Assembly: GCA_016870235.1 (NCBI GenBank)
Contig: VGCB01000213.1
Location: 1-5,625, forward strand
DNA from: Actinomycetota bacterium
Lineage (GTDB): Bacteria > Actinomycetota > Thermoleophilia > Gaiellales > Gaiellaceae
Length of the DNA: 5,625 bases
Direction of reading: 5' to 3'
Below the pieces are notes generated by a model, which saw only the letters and a program-made list of their open reading frames with translations, ran no database searches and was not told the DNA's origin. Positions 1 through 4,619 of this stretch are shown here, piece by piece; the stretch's first letter is position 1, and each line of letters begins with the position of its first letter. Made by a program: the position numbers and the translations under genes.

Positions 1-26
1 GAAAAGGACAATATCCCCTGGGCCAC
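1..26 (-). CDS. Possible N-terminus of a gene leaving the left edge (cold-shock-like start)
   Basis: Only eight codons are visible, read on the minus strand from a GTG at 26-24; they give (M/V)AQGILSF. The case for a real start is the purine-rich tract GGGGAGGAGG at 39-30 at suitable spacing. It is the strongest ribosome binding site in the window. Cold-shock domain proteins of the CspA family commonly begin MAQGTVKWF or similar, so the AQG followed by small and hydrophobic residues and an aromatic fits that family. Eight residues cannot prove it. The same frame is open upstream for more than 200 bases, so an earlier start is formally possible, but that upstream translation is Arg/Pro/Ala-rich and looks non-coding. 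If this is a cold-shock gene, it would encode a small cytosolic nucleic-acid-binding protein. Confidence 0.33.
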
Positions 27-29
27 CGG

Positions 30-39
30 CCTCCTCCCC
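30..39 (-). promoter_or_regulatory. Strong Shine-Dalgarno sequence for the left-edge gene
   Basis: The minus strand reads GGGGAGGAGG here. Its GGAGG core lies 6 nt before a GTG at 26-24. This near-perfect anti-16S match is the main reason to propose a gene start at the left edge. Confidence 0.45.
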
Positions 40-257
40 ACGAGGTCGACGATAACGCGGCAAGTGTTGCGCGTCAGCTTCGAATCGCTCCAAGATCGTT
101 CCGGTTCCGGCGCCACGGAGGGCATCCCGGCCGGCGGGAACGCCCCCGACGCCCCTGCGAACGCCCGAGCCCCCTGCGCCCGCGCGCGCTTGGAGGCCCA
201 AGAAGAGCGACCACGCGCCGGCTGCGCGGGCTGGGCGAGTGCGCCGCCAGGACGATG

Positions 258-278
258 CTTGTGTTGAATCAACACAAG
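258..278. promoter_or_regulatory. Perfect AT-rich 21-bp palindrome, candidate operator
   Basis: The half-site CTTGTGTTGA at 258-267 is followed by one central A and then by its exact reverse complement at 269-278. Ten paired positions without a mismatch are very unlikely by chance, and the AT-richness stands out against flanks of roughly 75-80% GC. The geometry, two adjacent half-sites with dyad symmetry, is that of a site for a dimeric repressor or activator. It lies 24 bp beyond the reductase stop and about 230 bp upstream of the possible left-edge start, so it more likely controls the latter. An RNA hairpin of 9 bp with a 3-nt loop is also possible, but no T-run follows on either strand, which argues against a terminator. 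I do not recognise the regulator. Confidence 0.55.
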
Positions 279-302
279 GCTCGCAGGGAGCGCTCGCGCC
301 GG

Positions 303-1322
303 CTACGGGCGCGACCGAGGACGACGCAGCCCGCCGCCCAACACGGCCGGACGGCCCGTGCTCATGGTGTTGGAGCCTCTCACGCCGCGGGCGGGCTCGA
401 GCGCCTTCACGAGCTGTCCGACGACCTCGTTCGCGGGCGTCGCGACACCGCGCTCCCGACCGAGTCGCGCGATCTCGAGGCAGAACGCGTCGATCTCCGT
501 CCGGCGCCCGAGCGCGACGTCGACGGCCATCGACGGCGGGTGCTTGCCGACGGTCGCGAACGTGTGGGCCGCGTGCTCGTGGATCTCATCGCGGTCGAGG
601 GCGACGCCGGACGCCTGCCCGACCGCGACGATCTCGTCGATCATCCGCGTCAGGAGCCCCCGGGCGTCCGCGTCCTCGACGACGTCGCCGACCGTCGAGC
701 GGAGGACGGCCCCGAGGGCGCCCATGCTGCCGGCGAGGCAGAGCTTGCGCCAGATCACGTAGTCGACGTCGTCGAGCGCCTCCGCCGGGAGGCCTGTCGC
801 GGTCAGCTCGGCGCAGAGCGCGCGCACGCTCTCCGGCATCGCCGCCGCGGTCCGCGGCCGCCCGAACGACGTGAGGCTCTGCCCGGCGACGACACCGCGA
901 TTGGGGCGTACGCGGCCCGGCCCTGCCATCTCGGCGCCCACGGTCGTGGCGCCGGGCAGCACGCGATCGGCGCCGAGGACGGCCGCGAGCCTCGTGTCGT
1001 TGCCGAGCCCGTTCTGGACGGTGCCGATCCACGTGGCGTCGTCCGCGCAGAGCGCGGCGGATCGCGCCGCGTCGTCGGTCGCGTAGGACTTGGTCGCGAC
1101 GAGGACGAACCGGGCCGACCCCACGGCGGCGGCGTCGGTGACGGCGGCGACGGCCACGGTCGACGAGGATCCGTCCGGGAGCTCGACGACGAGGCCGTCC
1201 CGGGCGACCGTCTCGACGTGCTCGCGCCAGACGTCGACGAGCGTCACGTCGTGCCCGGCCGCGGCGAGCTTCCAGGCGTACGTCGAGCCGATCGCGCCCG
1301 CGCCGACGACGGCGACCTTCAT
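303..1322 (-). CDS. Ketopantoate reductase family protein (PanE/ApbA-like)
   Basis: The predicted product is 339 aa and cytosolic. The family reduces 2-dehydropantoate to pantoate with NADPH in pantothenate/CoA synthesis. The N-terminal Rossmann fold opens with GAGAIG (7-12). The QNG motif is at 103-105 (N104, equivalent to E. coli Asn98). The C-terminal domain has WRKL with the catalytic Lys at K193, and S264 and E276 match E. coli Ser244 and Glu256 in the segment SMAVDVALGRRTEID. Two asparagines that contact substrate in E. coli (Asn180, Asn184) are replaced by A197 and G201, so the true substrate may differ from ketopantoate. The ATG at 1322 places the Rossmann fold right at the N-terminus, as is usual, and a weak AGGT lies upstream. 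The family normally ends near residue 310; residues about 312-339 are a tail that reads through a 41-bp repeat. The gene is divergent from the kinase gene. Confidence 0.9.
   Translation of the reverse strand: MKVAVVGAGAIGSTYAWKLAAAGHDVTLVDVWREHVETVARDGLVVELPDGSSSTVAVAAVTDAAAVGSARFVLVATKSYATDDAARSAALCADDATWIGTVQNGLGNDTRLAAVLGADRVLPGATTVGAEMAGPGRVRPNRGVVAGQSLTSFGRPRTAAAMPESVRALCAELTATGLPAEALDDVDYVIWRKLCLAGSMGALGAVLRSTVGDVVEDADARGLLTRMIDEIVAVGQASGVALDRDEIHEHAAHTFATVGKHPPSMAVDVALGRRTEIDAFCLEIARLGRERGVATPANEVVGQLVKALEPARGVRGSNTMSTGRPAVLGGGLRRPRSRP
339..379 (-). repeat. 41-bp hairpin repeat, copy 1 (inside the 3' end of the reductase gene)
   Basis: Read on the minus strand this begins GAGGCTCCAACACCATGAGC and continues to 339. 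It matches 4562-4602 on the plus strand at 38 of 41 positions. The hairpin spans 362-340: AGCACGG, a bulged G, CC, the loop GTCC, then GG and CCGTGTT, which pairs with one G-U. It encodes residues about 315-328 of the reductase reading frame, although it looks like a 3'-end element and not protein sequence. A TGA in another frame (382-380) directly abuts its 5' end. Confidence 0.8.
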
Positions 1323-1455
1323 CGACGACCTGCGGTGAACCAGGCCATTGTGTGATCATGGGCCAACGCGAGCCGGACTGCAAAGACGACCGCGCCCGGG
1401 ACGCGGCGCTGTAGTCTTCGCCAGCTGTTGACATGAGGTACTCGAGGCGGGAACG
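1323..1455. promoter_or_regulatory. Divergent intergenic region between reductase and kinase genes
   Basis: These 133 bp must hold the 5' signals for both the minus-strand reductase (start 1322) and the plus-strand kinase (start 1456). A GAGG at 1444-1447 lies 8 nt before the kinase ATG and is a plausible ribosome binding site. A small GC hairpin is possible (GCGCC at 1392-1396 with GGCGC at 1405-1409). I could not identify a convincing -35/-10 pair for either gene; a TTGACA at 1428-1433 lies too close to the ATG. Confidence 0.4.
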
Positions 1456-3729
1456 ATGCGGCATGCGTCGGACGCGAAGGCGGCCGCGGTGACCGCGGGC
1501 CCTGACCTCGACCGGCTGAGCGAGCCGGTCGAGACGGATGCGCGCGAGCTCATCCTCGCCGCGGTCGCGAAGCTCGCCGCGCGGATGCTCGCGGTCCGCG
1601 ACCCACGGGAGGTGATGCAGCCGGCGCTCGAGGAGTTCGGCGAGGCGATCGGCAGCGCGCAGGTCATGCTCCATCCGTTCCGCCGCGCGCGCGACGGCTA
1701 TCGCCGGCTTCCCTGCACCGCCCTGTACTGCGCGCCGGGCCGCGAGGCGCGACTGCTCGAGCAGATCCTCTACCCGGTCACGTGTCACGCGCTGACGCAG
1801 CGTTGCGCCGAGATCCTGGAAGCCGGCGAGACGTGCCTCTGGGACGAGCTCCTCGACGAGACGACGCGAACGCACCTTGCCGGCACGGACACCCACCTTC
1901 CGGCGACGAGCTTCCCCATCTTCCTCCACGGCGAGCTCTGGGGCTCGCTCGGCGTCATCACTGCCGACCCCACGGCCGTCTTCACGACGGGCGAGCTCGA
2001 CGCTCTCGGGCTCGCGGCCGGCCTCTTCTCCGCTGCGCTCGCGCGCGCCGAGGCGTCCGAGGAGCTCGATCGGCTCGATGCGATCATGCGCGCCGTCGCG
2101 CGCGTCGCGACCGAGTCGCTCGCCCTCGGCGACCCGTACGAGACGAGCCGGCGCCTCGTCGTCGAGCTGACGGCCGCGACCGACCGCCCGATCGTCTCCG
2201 TGTGCCGCGCGGTCCCCGGCGCGGCGATGATGGAGGTCGTCGCCCTCCACGGCGACTTCGACCCGACGAGCGCGACACTCGAGGACCGCGCGCTCTTCAC
2301 GCAGGTGATCGAGGAGTATCGCCGGGGCAGGCACGTCGTGATCCGGCCGGACGACCTCACGCCCGACCAGCGGGCCGTCGTCCGCAAGGCCGGCACGATG
2401 GCGGACAGCCTGCTGGGAACGCCGATCGTCGTCGATGGGCACCTCTGGGGCCATGTCGTCGTCGCGGACGAGCCGGACTCGCGGCCGTACTCGGACTCCG
2501 AGATCGATGCGATCCGGATCGCCGCCGGCCTGGTCGTCGCGGCCGCGAAGCGCCAGGCGGCGGAAGTGGCGCTGCGCGAGAGCGAGTCGATGCTGATGCA
2601 GTCGCAGCAGCTGGAGGCGATCGGCCACCTCGCGGGCGGCGTCGCGCACGACTTCTCCAACACGCTGATGGCCGTCCGCGGCTTCGCGTCGCTGATCGAG
2701 GAGGGCAGCCACGACGCCGAGACACAGGTCTTCGCCCGCCACATCCTCGAGGTGACGGAGCGATCGACCGTGCTGCTCCGACGGCTACTCGATCTCGCGC
2801 GCGACAGCGGCGGAGATCCGGTCGTGGCGCGGATCGGCGAGCTGCTCGCGTCGCTCGAGTGCCTGCTCGCGGGCGCGCTCCCGCGCAACATCGCGATCGC
2901 GATCGACGTCGCGGACGACGCACCGGCGGTCGAGATCGACCCGAGCGTGTTCGAGCAGATCGTGCTCAACCTCGTCCTCAACGCGCGGGACGCGATGCCG
3001 GCGGGCGGCCGGCTCGCGATCGCCGCCAGGGCCGGCGAGAGCGGCCAGTGCGAGATCAGCGTCGCCGACACCGGCACCGGGATGGACGCCGAGGTGCTCG
3101 CGCGGATCTTCGATCCGTTCTTCACGACGAAGGATCGGACGAACGGGAGCGGCATCGGCCTCACCGTCGTCCGGGGCATCGTCACCCGGGCCGGGGGGAC
3201 GATCACCGCGCGCTCCGAGGCCGGCGTGGGATCGACGTTCGTGCTCACGCTCCCCGCCGCGACGGCGGACGCCGTCGCCACCACCCCCTCTGCCGAGGCG
3301 CCCTCCGAGAGCCCCGACCTGCCGGCGCGCCGCGAGCGGATCCTCCTCGTCGAGGACGACGAGCGGCTGCGGACGGCGCTCTCGCTGCTGCTCGCGCGCC
3401 GTGGGTACGACGTGGTCGTCGCCCGGACGTCCGGGGAGGCGCTGCGCCTGATCGAGACCGGCGAGCGCTTCGACCTCCTGCTCGCCGACGTCGTCCTCCC
3501 CCACGAGGACGGGCGCCGGCTGACGCAGGAGGCACGCGCGCGCCAGCCCGGGATCGCGGTGCTGCTCATGTCCGCTGCGACCCGCCGGCCCGACGACGCG
3601 GCGTTGCCGCAGGTCGGCTTCGTCCCGAAGGTCGAGGCGATCTCGCAGCTGCTCAAGGCGATCGACGATCTGCTCGCGACACCGGCGGGCGCGCGCGAGC
3701 GTGACGGCGCTTCCGGCCCGCCAGCCTGA
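1456..3729 (+). CDS. Cytosolic hybrid histidine kinase, GAF-GAF-HisKA-HATPase-REC
   Basis: The predicted product is 757 aa with no transmembrane segment or signal peptide, so it should sense an intracellular cue. Two GAF-like sensor domains occupy about 28-195 and 205-365; each ends in a matching strand-turn (GELWGSLGVI at 159-168, GHLWGHVVVA at 328-337). A linker helix leads to the HisKA H-box GHLAGGVAHDFSNTL, with the phospho-accepting histidine at H398. The ATPase domain has the N-box NLVLNARDAMP (505-515), the G1 box DTGTGM (538-543), the F-box IFDPFFTTK (551-559) and the G2 box GSGIGL (564-569). A Pro/Ala/Ser linker (about 601-626) joins a REC domain with acidic pair D634/D635, phospho-acceptor D678, S706 and K725. 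All catalytic residues are present. GAF1 carries five cysteines (87, 92, 110, 117, 127). No DNA-binding output domain is present, so a separate partner is expected. The gene overlaps the next one by 29 bp. Confidence 0.95.
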   Translation: MRHASDAKAAAVTAGPDLDRLSEPVETDARELILAAVAKLAARMLAVRDPREVMQPALEEFGEAIGSAQVMLHPFRRARDGYRRLPCTALYCAPGREARLLEQILYPVTCHALTQRCAEILEAGETCLWDELLDETTRTHLAGTDTHLPATSFPIFLHGELWGSLGVITADPTAVFTTGELDALGLAAGLFSAALARAEASEELDRLDAIMRAVARVATESLALGDPYETSRRLVVELTAATDRPIVSVCRAVPGAAMMEVVALHGDFDPTSATLEDRALFTQVIEEYRRGRHVVIRPDDLTPDQRAVVRKAGTMADSLLGTPIVVDGHLWGHVVVADEPDSRPYSDSEIDAIRIAAGLVVAAAKRQAAEVALRESESMLMQSQQLEAIGHLAGGVAHDFSNTLMAVRGFASLIEEGSHDAETQVFARHILEVTERSTVLLRRLLDLARDSGGDPVVARIGELLASLECLLAGALPRNIAIAIDVADDAPAVEIDPSVFEQIVLNLVLNARDAMPAGGRLAIAARAGESGQCEISVADTGTGMDAEVLARIFDPFFTTKDRTNGSGIGLTVVRGIVTRAGGTITARSEAGVGSTFVLTLPAATADAVATTPSAEAPSESPDLPARRERILLVEDDERLRTALSLLLARRGYDVVVARTSGEALRLIETGERFDLLLADVVLPHEDGRRLTQEARARQPGIAVLLMSAATRRPDDAALPQVGFVPKVEAISQLLKAIDDLLATPAGARERDGASGPPA

Positions 3730-4510
3730 GGCGCACCTGCGCCTGGTCGCTGGCGGCGAGCCGGGTCGGCCCCTCGTCGTCGCGCACCGCGGCTCCTCGT
3801 GGGAGGAGACCGAGAACACCCTGCCGGCGTTCGAGCGGGCGATCGCCGACGGGGCCGACTACGTCGAGCTGGACGTGCGCGCGTCGGCCGACGGGGTCCT
3901 CGTCGTCTTCCACGATGCGTGGGTCGACCGCCTGACGCCGCTCACCGGACCGGTCGGACGCCACTCCGCCGCCGCGCTCACGGAGGTGGGCGTCCCGACG
4001 CTCGAGGAGGCGATCGAGCTGATGCGCGGTCGGGTGGGCGTGATGGCGGAGGTGAAGTCCGCGTGGGCCAACCGGCGACACGACCTCGCCCGGCGGACGG
4101 CGGCGCTCCTGAGCCCGGGCGACGCGATCCTCTCGTTCGAGCGGCGCGCGCTCCTCGAGGCGAGCGCCTCCCGCCCCGGGCTGCGGACGATGCAGCACGT
4201 CGGCCTCGGAACCTCGATCCGGGTCGCCGCCCGGTACGCGTGGGCGGTGGGCTTCGCCGACCGGCGGCTCACCTCGCGTGGGCTCGCGACTGCCAGGCGT
4301 CTCGGGCTCGCGACGGCGGTCTACACCGTCAACGACCCGGAGCGGATCCGCGAGCTCGCGGATCTCGGCGTCGACGCCGTCATCACCGACCGGCCGGCCC
4401 TGATGCGCGGCGTGCTGGCGGAGCGGACGTCCGAAGCGCGGCGCCGGGTCGGGCTCGCCGGCGAAGCGGGTGGCGGGAATCGAACCCGCATAACTAGCTT
4501 GGAAGGCTAG
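3701..4510 (+). CDS. Glycerophosphodiester phosphodiesterase (GDPD family)
   Basis: The predicted product is 269 aa without a signal peptide and resembles cytosolic UgpQ-type enzymes, which hydrolyse glycerophosphodiesters to glycerol-3-phosphate and an alcohol. Family motifs appear in order: AHRG with catalytic H29, ENT (38-40), metal ligands E56 and D58 in VELDVR, FHD with second catalytic H71, AEVK (E117, K119), YTVND (208-212) and VITDRP (227-232). The core therefore ends near 240. The GTG at 3701 is the only usable start before the HRG motif; it lies inside the kinase gene (29-bp overlap) and has only a weak ribosome binding site, which points to translational coupling. The last ~15 codons run antisense through tRNA-Gly and give the tail GGGNRTRITSLEG, which is the antisense reading of a tRNA and not conserved protein sequence. 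Its substrate and its link to the kinase signal are unknown. Confidence 0.93.
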   Translation: MTALPARQPEAHLRLVAGGEPGRPLVVAHRGSSWEETENTLPAFERAIADGADYVELDVRASADGVLVVFHDAWVDRLTPLTGPVGRHSAAALTEVGVPTLEEAIELMRGRVGVMAEVKSAWANRRHDLARRTAALLSPGDAILSFERRALLEASASRPGLRTMQHVGLGTSIRVAARYAWAVGFADRRLTSRGLATARRLGLATAVYTVNDPERIRELADLGVDAVITDRPALMRGVLAERTSEARRRVGLAGEAGGGNRTRITSLEG

Positions 4511-4535
4511 GGCTCTACCATTGAGCTACACCCGC
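4465..4535 (-). tRNA. tRNA-Gly(TCC)
   Basis: The minus strand folds as a complete cloverleaf: acceptor GCGGGTG (4535-4529) with CACCCGC (4472-4466), D stem GCTC/GAGC, anticodon stem CTAGC/GCTAG with loop CTTCCAA, a 4-nt variable loop, and T stem GCGGG/CCCGC around the loop TTCGATT. The anticodon TCC lies at 4503-4501 and decodes GGA. The discriminator base is T at 4465, and the following TCGC shows that CCA is not encoded and must be added after transcription. The gene is convergent with, and overlaps by 46 bp, the 3' end of the phosphodiesterase frame. Confidence 0.97.
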
Positions 4536-4544
4536 GCTCCCGAG

Positions 4545-4571
4545 AGGGTAGCGCGGCTTTGGAGGCTCCAA
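4545..4571 (-). promoter_or_regulatory. Candidate promoter of tRNA-Gly, with embedded palindrome
   Basis: On the minus strand a TACCCT at 4550-4545 fits the TAnnnT form of a -10 box and ends 9 nt before the mature tRNA 5' end. Upstream, TTGGAG at 4571-4566 could be a -35, but its 15-nt spacing is short; TGTTGG two bases upstream would give 17 nt. TTGGAG is also one arm of a perfect 13-bp palindrome (TTGGAG, central base, CTCCAA) at 4559-4571, which overlaps the edge of the 41-bp repeat. Placement is good; the -35 is uncertain. Confidence 0.4.
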
Positions 4572-4602
4572 CAGCATGAGCACGGGCCGTCTGGCCGTGC
4601 TG
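4562..4602 (+). repeat. 41-bp hairpin repeat, copy 2 (intergenic)
   Basis: The plus strand begins GAGGCTCCAACAGCATGAGC and matches the minus strand of 379-339 at 38 of 41 positions, so the two copies are inverted relative to each other. Weak similarity (GCCGCG) continues about 10 bp beyond the GAGGCTCC end. The copy lies between the tRNA gene and the stop of the right-hand gene. In the orientation of copy 1 it is downstream of the phosphodiesterase; on the opposite strand it is 17 bp beyond the stop of the right-hand gene. Confidence 0.8.
4579..4601 (+). terminator. Hairpin in repeat copy 2, possible terminator
   Basis: AGCACGG (4579-4585) pairs with CCGTGCT (4595-4601). Inside this, a bulged G, CC and GG close a GTCT tetraloop, giving 9 bp. 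The stem is nearly symmetric, so it could form in transcripts of either strand and serve the two converging protein genes. No T-run follows, so termination is inferred from position and structure only. Confidence 0.33.
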
Positions 4603-4619
4603 CCGACTGTCGAGCGCCT

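Larger units (their letters stand above)
27..302. other. Intergenic region without a convincing gene
   Basis: This stretch lies between the possible left-edge gene and the stop of the reductase gene; both are on the minus strand. Open frames exist on both strands, for example 64-267 on plus, but their translations are Ala/Arg/Pro/Gly-rich, have no recognisable motif and lack a ribosome binding site. The stretch would be a leader or promoter region of over 200 nt for the left-edge gene. It contains one striking element, the palindrome at 258-278. I found no clear -35/-10 pair. Confidence 0.5.

Noticed and set aside
64..267. A 67-codon plus-strand open frame in the left intergenic region
   Set aside because: It has no ribosome binding site, a low-complexity Ala/Gly/Arg translation, and an end that runs into the palindrome.
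258..278. The palindrome as an intrinsic terminator of the reductase gene
   Set aside because: No T-run follows on the minus strand, the loop would be only 3 nt, and the stem is AT-rich in a GC-rich genome; an operator fits better.
255..1355. A 366-codon plus-strand open frame antisense to the reductase gene, starting at the palindrome
   Set aside because: It has no recognisable domain and an Arg/Asp/His-rich composition, whereas the opposite strand shows the full reductase motif set.
1428..1433. A perfect TTGACA upstream of the kinase gene as a -35 box
   Set aside because: A -10 at 17-nt spacing would fall on the kinase start codon and reads GAACGA, so this is not a usable promoter unless the transcript starts inside the gene.
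586..2742. A 718-codon open frame on the minus strand spanning the start regions of both the reductase and kinase genes
   Set aside because: Its translation is Arg/Asp/Gly-rich, lacks any motif, and lies antisense to two genes with intact catalytic motifs. Long antisense open frames are expected at this GC content.
1785..3656. A 623-codon minus-strand frame inside the kinase gene, and an overlapping 640-codon plus-strand frame
   Set aside because: Both are out-of-frame shadows of the kinase, with Ser/Arg- or Arg/Gly-dominated translations.
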